Shown: positions 1 to 7,943 of the stretch, in pieces
Numbering within the stretch: the stretch's first letter is position 1
Layout: the number at the start of each line of letters is the position of its first letter
DNA from: Sulfuricurvum sp.
Lineage (GTDB): Bacteria > Campylobacterota > Campylobacteria > Campylobacterales > Sulfurimonadaceae
Reading direction: 5' to 3'
Assembly: GCF_028713855.1 (NCBI RefSeq)
Contig: NZ_JAQTNN010000020.1
Location: forward strand, 1-34,099
DNA length: 34,099 nt
Translations under genes and position numbers: made by a program
The notes under the pieces: generated by a model
The model's input: the letters and a program-made list of their open reading frames with translations, nothing else
Database searches by the model: none
Told to the model about the DNA's origin: nothing

Positions 1-2
1 GG

Positions 3-662
3 TACAACGAAATCCTCTTCGAAGACGCTAACTCCAACGAACAACTCAACATCCGAGCCCAAAAAGATTACAGCCTCCTAGTCCTCCATGACGCAACCGA
101 ACATATCCAACATGACCGAAGTGAAACCGTAGACAATAACGAAGACGTTACTATCCACGGCTACCGCCAAGAGAGAGTCAACAAAAGTAAAATGGAAACA
201 ATAGACATAGCAAAAGCTCTAACAATCGGTGCAGGGTATCAGGTATCCGTTGGGGCTAGTAAGAATGAAACGGTGGGGATTAGTAGTACGGAAGAGGTGG
301 GTATTCTCAAACATACTATTGTTGGGGAGAAGTATGAGATTATGGTTGGTAAAAGCCATATCACCTTTTACGCTAACGGAGAGATCATCATCGAAGGCGA
401 TGATATTGATATCTTAGGGACAGAGCATATCGAGATTATTGCGCCGAAGATTTATATCAATGGTGCAGAAAAAGGTAATGATGAAATGTATGTTATCAAA
501 GATCAACAAGGTAAACCGATTCCAAACTTTGCTTATAAAATCACTGTCGGTAACGGTCCTGCAATTTACGGATATACCAATGAAAATGGTGAAACAGAAC
601 GGATTCACAGCGGTTCACGAACGGCTACATTAACGATTACTGCCGATGATCGTATCAAATAA
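3..662 (+). CDS. vgrG: VgrG T6SS spike protein, C-terminal part (5' end outside window)
   Basis: The frame is open from base 3, so the Met at 192 is internal. The first visible residues, YNEILFEDANSNEQL and HAQ-like IRAQKDYSLLVLHDATEHI, are typical of the end of the VgrG gp5/OB region. Repetitive beta-helix residues follow (QVSVGASKNETVGISSTEEVG). A short C-terminal extension (about the last 60 residues, from KDQQGKPIPNFAYKITVG to TNENGETERIHSG) resembles a transthyretin/carboxypeptidase-regulatory fold. In enteroaggregative E. coli such an extension of VgrG loads the phospholipase Tle1. The gene ends 12 bases before the Tle1-like effector, which supports a spike-cargo pair. Codon choice changes inside this fragment: up to about base 230 it is rich in C-ending codons, afterwards in T- and G-ending codons. 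This suggests a recombination joint. Confidence is high for VgrG and moderate for the TTR assignment. Confidence 0.92.
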   Translation, partial: YNEILFEDANSNEQLNIRAQKDYSLLVLHDATEHIQHDRSETVDNNEDVTIHGYRQERVNKSKMETIDIAKALTIGAGYQVSVGASKNETVGISSTEEVGILKHTIVGEKYEIMVGKSHITFYANGEIIIEGDDIDILGTEHIEIIAPKIYINGAEKGNDEMYVIKDQQGKPIPNFAYKITVGNGPAIYGYTNENGETERIHSGSRTATLTITADDRIK

Positions 663-670
663 AGGAGGGG
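661..670 (+). promoter_or_regulatory. Strong Shine-Dalgarno of the Tle1-like effector
   Basis: AAAGGAGGGG lies between the vgrG stop (660-662) and the ATG at 675, at good spacing. It is the strongest ribosome binding site seen in the window and fixes the effector start at 675. Confidence 0.7.
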
Positions 671-674
671 TAAA

Positions 675-2285
675 ATGGGAGGAGATTTAGAATTATTGTG
701 TAAACCAAAAACACTGAGTAAAGATAAAACCAATCCAACCGATGGCTCATCTGTCGAAATTTCCCTCTCTTATTTTACTATCAATGTCTTTTTCGACGGT
801 ACATGGAACAATAAGTATAATAACAATATGTATCGTGAAGCAAAAACCTTTGACGAAAGAGCTGCTATATACAAAGACGGTGATGGTAAGACAAGCTATG
901 CGAGAGAAGCAACAGCAGTAGAGTGGCTATTTAAAGGATATAAACCATCTGATAATAACATCGGCGTTTATATCGAAGGGACTGGAACTTTTGATAATGA
1001 GAAAGACAGCGATCTAGCCGCTGCATTGGGTTCGGGCTCGAAAAAAGGATTTGGTGCAAAATACGATCGTGCATTGTCATTAATCAATCAGGAATTAAGT
1101 CAAGACGGGCGTGCATCAAAAGTATTTGATGTGCTCAAACTAAACATTTATGGCTTTAGTCGCGGTGCTGCTTCTGCTCGATGGTTTTCAAACCGAATTC
1201 GGCGTGATGTGAAGCTTCTAGAGTTTGATAAACGTCTCCAACCTTGCCAAATACAGTTAGGCTTTATCGGTATTTTTGATACCGTTGCCTCCGTTGGATT
1301 TAACCATACCAACGACACGATAGAGTTTGAACAAAAACTGACACCCAATGCTCTCGGACCAGGTGACATGGACATTCCGCGATCGTATAAAGTGATCCAT
1401 ATCACCGCGAGAGATGAAGCAAGAACCTACTTCCCCGTCTATGAGATTAAAGAGAGTGCCGTTAAAAATGGATTCGGATTAGAATTTTCTCTCCCTGGAT
1501 GCCATACCGATATCGGTGGTGGGCTCAATATCAAAGAGGCGAAGGTTAACGGTGTTGTTGTAACGACAGGACGTGATGAAATAGTCGATTATGTACATGA
1601 ACGACATAATACGGATGATATAAGTGAGGATACTGTCTATAACAACAAAGGCGATCACCATGAAGGTAACGCCTTTCTCGATAACGCTATTTTTACGTTA
1701 TTAAAACAAAAACATGCCGCAGGTGAAGTCGATGCAAAAGGGTTAGCCGATTTATTGGTAGAGTGGGGATATTATGATAGCTGGAGTGAAGAGAAAGAGT
1801 TTTCGATTCCAGATCCGGTAGCCGATAAGTTCGAAAGTAAATTAGTCTTGTTAGATAAGAGCAGTTACACGAGGACAGATCGTCTCCTCAGCGGTTATCG
1901 CCATCAAATTCAACTCGGCTTTCCACGAATCCCTTGCAATATTATGTTTGAATTTGCCACGAAGTACGGCGAAAAAAACTTCACAAAGTTTAAAGACCGT
2001 GAAGAGAGCCAAGTACCGCCTGAGTTATCGGCAGTTTATGATGAGTTTAAAAAGAAAGCATTTGATTTGGATAATGAAGCGGTTAGTGCAAAGAAAGGGA
2101 TATCGGCTGATTTGTTTCTAGATGATAAAAACACAAGTCGATGGCTGTATAAACATTATCTTCATTGGTCGGGTGATGGCAAATTGCTGGATGCCCAATT
2201 GCATAAAAATGGTCAATGGGAACGTACAAAAGTCCATGCTCACAATCACTATAGGAATGAGGAAAATAATTATGAGATTACGTAA
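675..2285 (+). CDS. tle1: DUF2235 alpha/beta hydrolase, Tle1-type T6SS phospholipase effector
   Basis: A 536-residue protein with the DUF2235 landmarks in order: VFFDGTWNN near residue 40; the nucleophile elbow GFSRG at 160-164, with Ser162 as likely nucleophile; GIFDTV around 200-204; and LPGCHTDIGGG with His277. Together these give the Ser/Asp/His set of Tle1-family phospholipases, which attack membrane phospholipids in the periplasm of target cells. There is no PAAR or signal peptide. Delivery presumably depends on the VgrG just upstream, whose TTR-like tail would be the adaptor. The stop codon overlaps the following lipoprotein gene by 14 bases, so toxin and probable immunity protein are translationally linked. 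A second, decapitated copy lies at 5513-6766 and a 3' remnant at 7893-7943. The family call is firm. Enzymatic activity and antibacterial role are inferred from family and context. Confidence 0.88.
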   Translation: MGGDLELLCKPKTLSKDKTNPTDGSSVEISLSYFTINVFFDGTWNNKYNNNMYREAKTFDERAAIYKDGDGKTSYAREATAVEWLFKGYKPSDNNIGVYIEGTGTFDNEKDSDLAAALGSGSKKGFGAKYDRALSLINQELSQDGRASKVFDVLKLNIYGFSRGAASARWFSNRIRRDVKLLEFDKRLQPCQIQLGFIGIFDTVASVGFNHTNDTIEFEQKLTPNALGPGDMDIPRSYKVIHITARDEARTYFPVYEIKESAVKNGFGLEFSLPGCHTDIGGGLNIKEAKVNGVVVTTGRDEIVDYVHERHNTDDISEDTVYNNKGDHHEGNAFLDNAIFTLLKQKHAAGEVDAKGLADLLVEWGYYDSWSEEKEFSIPDPVADKFESKLVLLDKSSYTRTDRLLSGYRHQIQLGFPRIPCNIMFEFATKYGEKNFTKFKDREESQVPPELSAVYDEFKKKAFDLDNEAVSAKKGISADLFLDDKNTSRWLYKHYLHWSGDGKLLDAQLHKNGQWERTKVHAHNHYRNEENNYEIT

Positions 2286-3471
2286 TCTACTGCTTTATAT
2301 GAGCATTCTTTTTGCCATTACAGGATGTAGCAATCATCAAACATTAGGAGATATTATGAGTGGAAAACCAAAAGTAACCTTTGAAACGAGTATCTCCGCC
2401 CCTAAAGGCTATCCGGTGGAGTTAGTTGACGGATATTGTGGATATTTTAATGAAAGTGGTAAACCTACGGGTGGTTTTTTTGGTTCTGCTAGTATGGGTT
2501 GGGATGAGTTCGGCTCTGTAGGCACTAGTACTGTATATGGCTTCCCAAAACGGGTACGTTTACGATGGCTTTCATTGGCAGAGAACCAATTTTATGAGCT
2601 GGATGCTGAACTGCCGATGGAAAAAATGCGTCAGCTCTATGCACAAGGATATCGAAGTCCCGTAAAAACAACACACTACATTGGTAACGGTGTTTCAGAA
2701 GACATAAGTATTGGCCAGTGGCGACCTTTTACTGGATTTACTTTTATGATGGCACCCGGTGGCAGTGTCGTTGTAAAATTAATAGGTCGAGAAGCACGGG
2801 AACTAGCCTATTTCCAAGCCAAAAAAACAGATATGCCGTGGCATGACTTTCAAAACGTTCCTAAAGAGAGAGTTGGCGATCGTAATGAATGGGTAAAAAA
2901 GATGTACGACATTACGGCTAAAGAATATCCAATCGGATACGCACAGGTTATGAACAAACAAATCCCTTATGGACTGTGGGACGATGTTTACCGTAGACGC
3001 TATCCGTGGCATGTTTCTACTACTAGCCCTTTGGCGTATCGCGAATACAATGTGGAGTATCTCAACACCGAACGCTTTATGATTTGGGGCGACCAAGTGG
3101 ATCAGGATCTCCTCTTAGCAGATAGACCTGCCCCGGCTAAATTAAAAGTGTTTTTCAAAGATGCTGATGGACGCAGGTTAAGAGGATTTTTACGCTTTGA
3201 TGAAGTCAGTGTCGCAAAAGCATTCGGTGAGTTTTTTAAATACTCCAAAGAGCCTGCACGTTTACAAATCGAAACGAGTGATGATCTTAAAACGGTGGAA
3301 GTTAAACTGATTAATGCCTCGCACAGTATGGTTATCCCCTACACGTTTTGGAGATTACAGCTTTTAGATGGAGATGGCTGGGATGTAGATAATTCTGATC
3401 ATGCAAGGGCGCTGAGTACAACCTATCCGAAACCAGTGAGGGATGACAGTATTTTGCAAGATAAAAAATAG
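2272..3471 (+). CDS. DUF2931-like lipoprotein, probable Tle1 immunity protein (copy a)
   Basis: I chose ATG 2272 over upstream in-frame starts because it is preceded by GAGG, overlaps the effector stop by 14 bases exactly as in the sister locus at 6753, and begins a clear lipoprotein signal: MRLRNLLLYM then ITGC with Cys19. Ser at +2 suggests outer-membrane sorting. The mature protein (about 380 residues) carries LRWLSLAENQFYELDAELP, a MAPGG strand and PYGLWDDVYRRRYPWHV, which I associate with DUF2931 lipoproteins found beside DUF2235 effectors. Periplasm-facing lipoproteins (Tli) are the known immunity type for periplasmic phospholipase effectors. Residues 130-147 form a variable segment compared with copy a' at 7930. 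The last third is identical at DNA level to copy a'. The role as immunity protein is inferred from position and secretion signal. The family name is moderately sure. Confidence 0.78.
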   Translation: MRLRNLLLYMSILFAITGCSNHQTLGDIMSGKPKVTFETSISAPKGYPVELVDGYCGYFNESGKPTGGFFGSASMGWDEFGSVGTSTVYGFPKRVRLRWLSLAENQFYELDAELPMEKMRQLYAQGYRSPVKTTHYIGNGVSEDISIGQWRPFTGFTFMMAPGGSVVVKLIGREARELAYFQAKKTDMPWHDFQNVPKERVGDRNEWVKKMYDITAKEYPIGYAQVMNKQIPYGLWDDVYRRRYPWHVSTTSPLAYREYNVEYLNTERFMIWGDQVDQDLLLADRPAPAKLKVFFKDADGRRLRGFLRFDEVSVAKAFGEFFKYSKEPARLQIETSDDLKTVEVKLINASHSMVIPYTFWRLQLLDGDGWDVDNSDHARALSTTYPKPVRDDSILQDKK

Positions 3472-3537
3472 GGGCACCCCCTATCTCATCATAGAGTTCC
3501 ATTCTCCAAGTCGAAGAGTATTGCACAAAGAAGTAGC
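3050..3537 (+). repeat. 488-bp perfect direct repeat, copy 1
   Basis: By eye, every base of 3050-3537 matches 8711-9198 (offset 5661). The repeat covers the 3' third of the lipoprotein gene, its stop codon, a short hairpin and most of the 46-codon ORF. Both edges are sharp, with mismatches at 3049/8710 and 3538/9199. Upstream the copies remain similar but diverged. This fits recent duplication or gene conversion within the island. Confidence 0.93.
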
Positions 3538-3583
3538 CGAGTTCATTAATCGTCTTAGTAGCACTAAAAAGGTGGGAAAATGA
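3443..3583 (+). CDS. Small 46-codon ORF coupled to the LRR gene (copy 1), tentative
   Basis: This ORF sits in a different frame from the lipoprotein gene, overlaps its 3' end and stops at TGA 3581-3583. The stop forms an ATGA overlap with the LRR start at 3580. The predicted product contains GTPYLIIEFHSPSRRVLHKE then VAEFINRLSSTKK. The second copy at 9104 has the same length and a TTGA overlap with its LRR gene. Where the two copies differ (after 3537), six of nine clear substitutions before the last few codons are at third positions (Ala, Glu, Ile, Asn and Lys codons are synonymous). That argues the frame was, or is, translated. A GAGGG lies too close to ATG 3443, so the true start is uncertain. 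It could instead be the tail of a lost longer gene. No function can be named. Confidence 0.4.
   Translation: MTVFCKIKNRGTPYLIIEFHSPSRRVLHKEVAEFINRLSSTKKVGK
3468..3484 (+). other. Perfect 7-bp hairpin over the lipoprotein stop codon (copy 1)
   Basis: ATAGGGG-CAC-CCCCTAT folds into a 7-bp stem with a 3-base loop and contains the TAG stop. There is no U tract, so it is not a classical terminator. It may stabilise the upstream message or limit read-through into the LRR genes. The same hairpin occurs at 9129-9145. Confidence 0.5.
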
Positions 3584-4533
3584 AATTTATACTATCGATC
3601 ATTATATTTATTGGGGCATTTACAATTGCATTAGCAGATAATTCATTTATGAAAATATGTAAAAATCCGACTTCGAGTGATCGCAAAACACTCATTGCGA
3701 TTAAAAAATTTATGTATGACGGTTATGATCCTGTACGTTATAAGCAACCATTTCAACCAAGTGATTGCAGTTTAATTAATAATGCATTATCAAAAGCGGA
3801 AGATTTGGGTATAGGTGGAGAAAATGTAGAAAATATTTCGCTACTTCAATTTTTCCCAAATTTAAAAAATATTAGTCTCAGTAATAGTAATGTTAGAGAT
3901 CTAACTCCACTAGCAAAAATTTCAAATTTACAAGAATTGGATATAAGTGATAATCCTGTAACTGACTTTAAGCCCTTACTGTCCTTGAAGAAATTGGAAA
4001 CACTATCTATTAGGAATGATAATATAGCTGATCTCTCAATCCTGGGTCAGATTAAGTCTCTTAAATCATTAAGAATATATTCGAATGGTATTAAAGATAT
4101 TACGCCATTTTCTAATCTCACAAATTTGGAAGATTTACTAATTAGCTCCCGTAGTCTTTCTAATATTTGTCTATTAAATAAGTTGACAAAATTAAAAATC
4201 CTCAATATGGGGTTGAGTGAACAAGTGAATGATATCTCATGTTTAAAAGATTTAAAACAATTAGAAGAATTGGATATTACTTATACGAAAGTGAAAAAGA
4301 TCGAGGTAGTAAAAAACTATACCCATTTAGTTTCATTCAGTGGCAATAGTAGTGTAGAGGATATGAGCCCGCTTGTAGGATTACAAAAATTGGAATATGC
4401 AACTATACACAGTATGCATTTGATGGAATGCTCCCCAAGTCGTATAGAAGAGGTTAGAGCCGGAAAACACTGTACAAAAGAAGATTATGCAAACCTAAAT
4501 AAACCATGGTGGAAAAAGGTACTCGGATTATGA
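3580..4533 (+). CDS. Secreted leucine-rich-repeat protein (LRR1)
   Basis: A 317-residue protein with a Sec signal (MKFILSIIIFIGAFTIALA) and then about seven internalin-type 22-residue repeats, such as LKNISLSNSNVRDLTPLAKI and LQELDISDNPVTDFKPLLSL. Cysteines near both ends (KICKNP, PSDC, ECSP, KHC) could form disulfide caps in the periplasm. The C-terminus PWWKKVLGL is nearly the same in all three LRR proteins of this island, although LRR1 is otherwise the most diverged and most AT-rich. The start ATG has GGTGGG upstream and overlaps the small ORF stop (ATGA). Position directly after effector and lipoprotein suggests an accessory immunity, chaperone or target-binding role, but nothing in the sequence proves it. 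LRR proteins are protein-binding scaffolds. Confidence 0.8.
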   Translation: MKFILSIIIFIGAFTIALADNSFMKICKNPTSSDRKTLIAIKKFMYDGYDPVRYKQPFQPSDCSLINNALSKAEDLGIGGENVENISLLQFFPNLKNISLSNSNVRDLTPLAKISNLQELDISDNPVTDFKPLLSLKKLETLSIRNDNIADLSILGQIKSLKSLRIYSNGIKDITPFSNLTNLEDLLISSRSLSNICLLNKLTKLKILNMGLSEQVNDISCLKDLKQLEELDITYTKVKKIEVVKNYTHLVSFSGNSSVEDMSPLVGLQKLEYATIHSMHLMECSPSRIEEVRAGKHCTKEDYANLNKPWWKKVLGL

Positions 4534-5540
4534 AAATTAAATATATACTAATTGCCAGTTTAGTCATTGGGACTTTCACATGTGTATCGGCTGCCCCCTC
4601 ATTTATGAAGACATGTCAAAAACCCACTCCGAGTGATCTAAAAACGTTAAAAGCACTCAAACAGGATATGTATATCGCTCTTCCTAAAAAGTACAGTATG
4701 TCTTTTAAAAAGAATGACTGCAAAAGCATGTACAAATACTTGCAGACAGCCACAGTGTTGCGTCTTAGCGGAAATCAAGCGGATAAAGTATCTTCTGTTA
4801 TGGATTATCCGGATCTTCATCAGATCGATTGGATAGAGGATATTTCGCTATTGCGGCACTTTCCTAATCTCCAAAAAATCGATTTGAGTACTAATTCAAT
4901 TGAGAGTTTAAAACCACTGGAAAAAATGGTTTATTTGACGGAGCTTGATATTATCAGTAACCCCGTAACCGATTTTAGCCCATTGGTAAAACTCAAAAAC
5001 TTAGAGCGGCTCGAAATCAGCAACTCTGAGATCACGGATATCAAAGCGATCGGACAGATACCGTCTCTCAAAGCTTTGACGATCTATTCGGATGGGCTAA
5101 AAGATATTTCACCTTTAGGTAATTTGGCAAATATGGAAAGACTAAGGGTATCATCGGATGAAATTACGGATATCTGTGTACTGAACGCGCTTGTTAAATT
5201 AAAAGAATTGGATATAGACGGATGTTCAACAGTGAACAATATCTCTTGCTTGAAAGATTTAAAGCAATTGGAAAAACTAAACATCAACAATACAGCAGTC
5301 AAAACAATCGATGTTGTAAAAAACTATGGAAATTTAGTCGTTTTTAACGGCAATGATACGATGCAGGATATGAGCCCTCTTGTCGGATTGGAAAAATTAA
5401 CAACTGTGGATACACACAGTGCGACTCTTCTCGAATGTTCTCCCCAAAATATGGATGAAATTAAAAGCAAAAAAAGCTGTGACAAAAAAAATGATGAGAA
5501 TGTGAACAAATCATGGTGGAAAAAGGTATTGGGGTTATAA
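4530..5540 (+). CDS. Secreted leucine-rich-repeat protein (LRR2)
   Basis: I chose ATG 4530 because it overlaps the LRR1 stop as ATGA and starts a good signal peptide (MKIKYILIASLVIGTFTCVSA). An earlier in-frame ATG at 4506 would add eight non-signal residues. The 336-residue product has an N-terminal APSFMKTCQKPTPSD segment, about seven 22-residue LRRs and the C-terminal SWWKKVLGL motif. It is much closer to LRR3 (9241) than to LRR1. Bases 4941-5119 differ from 9646-9824 at only three positions. Its stop at 5538-5540 abuts the broken end of the second effector copy, so LRR2 lies exactly at a recombination joint. Exported and probably periplasmic. Function unknown, possibly binding an effector or immunity protein. 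Confidence 0.8.
   Translation: MKIKYILIASLVIGTFTCVSAAPSFMKTCQKPTPSDLKTLKALKQDMYIALPKKYSMSFKKNDCKSMYKYLQTATVLRLSGNQADKVSSVMDYPDLHQIDWIEDISLLRHFPNLQKIDLSTNSIESLKPLEKMVYLTELDIISNPVTDFSPLVKLKNLERLEISNSEITDIKAIGQIPSLKALTIYSDGLKDISPLGNLANMERLRVSSDEITDICVLNALVKLKELDIDGCSTVNNISCLKDLKQLEKLNINNTAVKTIDVVKNYGNLVVFNGNDTMQDMSPLVGLEKLTTVDTHSATLLECSPQNMDEIKSKKSCDKKNDENVNKSWWKKVLGL
4941..5119 (+). repeat. LRR2/LRR3 near-identical segment, copy 1
   Basis: This 179-base stretch inside LRR2 matches 9646-9824 inside LRR3 with three visible differences (near 5018, 5033 and 5088). The flanks are less similar, which fits gene conversion or recent duplication among the LRR genes. Confidence 0.85.
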
Positions 5541-6766
5541 AGGGAGAAACATCTGCACGCTATTTTTCCAACCTTATTCGAGAGAGTTACGAAGACCCAA
5601 AAACTGGGAAAACTCGATATATGATTGATCGGTTTAAATTTAAAAATCCTTTACAACCGTGTCAGGTGCAAATCGGATTTATCGGGATATTTGACACGGT
5701 GGTATCAGTAGGACTCAAACAAGACAATGATGCCAAAGAGTGGAAACAGGAGATAACTCAGCCCAATCCTGACGGGGCTGTACCTGAACCGCCTAAAAGC
5801 TACAAAGTTATCCATATCGCCGCTTCCAATGAAGCTCGTACCTTTTTTTCACTCTATGACATCCATAGCAGTATGGAAAAAGGGTATGGTGTAGAGTTCC
5901 GTATCCCTGGGTGTCACACTGATATAGGCGGAGGATTGGGTGTCGGTGAAGAGATCATCGATGATAAAGTGGTTATATTCGGTAAAAATGAAGTAGTGAA
6001 ATATGTGCATGAAAACCATGATGCCAATTATGTCAAAGAAGATACAGGAAGTAACCAGTTTAATAGCCATGGTGATCATGATGAAAGCGGATGTTGGCTA
6101 TTTACCAATGTTCTTTCACGAATGTTACGACAACTCACTTCGGCATCAAACGTCGATGCAAAAAAAATGGCGGATGTATTGATCGAGGCAGGATATTATG
6201 ACGAGGCAGAACTGATAACAACAAACAAAAGATTACCCGATTATAGAGCCGATATGAGCGGAAGCAAATTGTACTTGATTGATAATACACATGATATCGA
6301 AGAAGCAATAACGAGTGGAATTCCAGCTCGGAATGTGATAGATAAGACGTTATGGGGATATCGACAACAAATCAACAGCGGCTATTCGAGAATTGCGTGT
6401 AATCTTATGATGGATTTTATTAAAAAATCCAATATCAAAGATTTTTCATTATTTCCAGATAATATAGAGGCACACATTCCGGACAGTTTTTTACAAAGTG
6501 TTTATGATGAGTTTAGGCAGAAGGCGATGGCTCATGATGATGAGTGTAAAGCTGCACAAAAATGGACACCTAAAGAGTTGCAATTGGATAGCAGTGCAGA
6601 TAGGCGAAAACTCTTCAAAAACTACCTCCATTGGTCTGGAGATGGCGGGGCGTTGGACGCACAAATTACTCCAAATGGGCATGGAATACGTACCAACCAT
6701 TTAGCAAAAAACGAAATACCGAACACGTACAATATTTTATTAGGAGACAATAATGCCATTACGTAA
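5513..6766 (+). pseudogene. 5'-truncated DUF2235 (Tle1-like) effector, lacks the catalytic serine
   Basis: Homology with the intact effector starts at about 5540-5543. KGETSARYFSNLIR here aligns with RGAASARWFSNRIR there. Everything before it is missing, including FFDGTWNN and the GFS of the GFSRG nucleophile elbow. The open frame begins at ATG 5513, but its first nine codons are an out-of-frame reading of the LRR2 3' end. The rest stays open for about 400 codons and keeps GIFDTVVSVG and IPGCHTDIGGG. The stop overlaps the next lipoprotein gene by 14 bases, as in the intact locus. Divergence from copy 1 shows it is a different allele and not a recent duplicate. Best read as an orphan C-terminal effector remnant left by displacement. 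It cannot be a serine lipase as it stands, though it could still be translated or serve as a recombination donor. Confidence 0.82.
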
Positions 6767-7889
6767 ACTATTACTTTCCCTCGGAATTATTTTAGCCCTA
6801 TCAGGCTGTTCAACTCATCAATCATTAGGAGATATTATGCGTTTCAAAAAACCGGTAGAACTTCATACAGCGCTATCTAGTCCTGAAGGGTATCCAGTCA
6901 TTATGGCACAAGGGTACAATGCTTATCGAGATAAGAATGGTAAGCTCATGGGAGGTTTCTTTTCTAACGTGACAATGCAAGGATGGGATGTTCCCAACGG
7001 TACTGCAGGAGGAGAGATGGAAGATTATCCGCATCATGTCCACCTAAGATGGCTCTCAGTAGCGGAGAATCAGTTTTATGAACTCGATGCTGATTTACCC
7101 GCAGAAAAAATACGTCAGATATATGAAGAGGGATTTCGTGCGCATGATGCTCAAACTTATGACCCTAGCACAATTAATCATGTCAAAATTGGAGATTATG
7201 AGCCTTTAAACGGTATCTGCTTTTTAATGGCTCCCGGTGGAGGAGTACAAGTTAATATGATCGGCGGAGAGGGACGAGAGATAGGCTATTACAAAGCCAA
7301 AAAAACTGATATGCCATGGCATAAATTCCATAACGTAACGGCGGATAGGATAAAGCCCGGAGATCGTGAAACATACATTGAGCATCTAACAACAGAAGAA
7401 TTTATTGGTAACCCTGTGGCGTACGATCAAATCAAAAATCACAAAATCCCCTATGGTTTATGGGATGAAGTATATCGATTACGCTACCCATGGCATGTCG
7501 AGATAGTCAATCCGATAGCCCACAAACAACATTATATAGAGTATGCAAATACAGAGACATTTTTAGTCTGGGAAGATCAGATAGCACAAGATAAAGCCAA
7601 GCCGGACAGACCAGCACCTGCACATATGGGGATTTATTTTACCAACAGTTCAGGAGTACGTTTGGTGGGATTGTTGAAATTCGATGTTCTTAAAACACCG
7701 GAGCTATTTAAAGAGTTTTTTAAAGACTCTCATGGACACGCGCAATTAGAGATAAAAGTGAGTGATGATTTACAACATGTAGAAGTAAAACTTAAAGATT
7801 CCCATCGCAGTGTCATAGTACCTTATAGAATTTGGAAAGTTAAACCTGTTGCGGGAAACAGCGGTTGGGGTTTTGATACGACAGGGTAA
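6753..7889 (+). CDS. DUF2931-like lipoprotein, probable immunity protein of the truncated effector (copy b)
   Basis: A 378-residue lipoprotein with MPLRKLLLSLGIILALSGC (Cys19, then Ser), preceded by AGGAG and overlapping the broken effector by 14 bases. It shares the layout of copies a and a': LRWLSVAENQFYELDADLP, a MAPGGG strand, KKTDMPWH, IPYGLWDEVYRLRYPWHV and a C-terminal RPAPAHMGIYF domain. It is clearly a different allele and ends earlier (WGFDTTG). It sits behind effector allele b, so its specificity presumably matches that displaced toxin. Keeping it intact while the toxin has decayed is the usual pattern for protective orphan immunity genes. No LRR gene follows directly. The next gene is lipoprotein copy a'. 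Immunity function is inferred. Confidence 0.76.
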   Translation: MPLRKLLLSLGIILALSGCSTHQSLGDIMRFKKPVELHTALSSPEGYPVIMAQGYNAYRDKNGKLMGGFFSNVTMQGWDVPNGTAGGEMEDYPHHVHLRWLSVAENQFYELDADLPAEKIRQIYEEGFRAHDAQTYDPSTINHVKIGDYEPLNGICFLMAPGGGVQVNMIGGEGREIGYYKAKKTDMPWHKFHNVTADRIKPGDRETYIEHLTTEEFIGNPVAYDQIKNHKIPYGLWDEVYRLRYPWHVEIVNPIAHKQHYIEYANTETFLVWEDQIAQDKAKPDRPAPAHMGIYFTNSSGVRLVGLLKFDVLKTPELFKEFFKDSHGHAQLEIKVSDDLQHVEVKLKDSHRSVIVPYRIWKVKPVAGNSGWGFDTTG

Positions 7890-7892
7890 TCT

Positions 7893-7943
7893 ATGAAGCA
7901 CACAATATTCATACATGAGGAAAATAATTATGCGATTACGTAA
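7893..7943 (+). pseudogene. 16-codon 3' remnant of a third Tle1-like effector
   Basis: The bases before the third lipoprotein read in frame as MKHTIFIHEENNYAIT then TAA, overlapping the lipoprotein start by 14 bases. The intact effector ends NEENNYEIT and the truncated one ends DNNAIT, each with the same 14-base overlap. The DNA around GAGGAAAATAATTATG is almost the same as at 2259-2274. This is therefore the last trace of an effector gene that once preceded lipoprotein a'. Whether the ATG at 7893 is used is unknown. The overlap may still help to drive translation of the lipoprotein. Confidence 0.6.

Noticed and set aside
192..662. Separate 156-residue protein starting at ATG 192
   Set aside because: The frame is open from base 3 with VgrG sequence upstream, so this Met is internal to the truncated vgrG.
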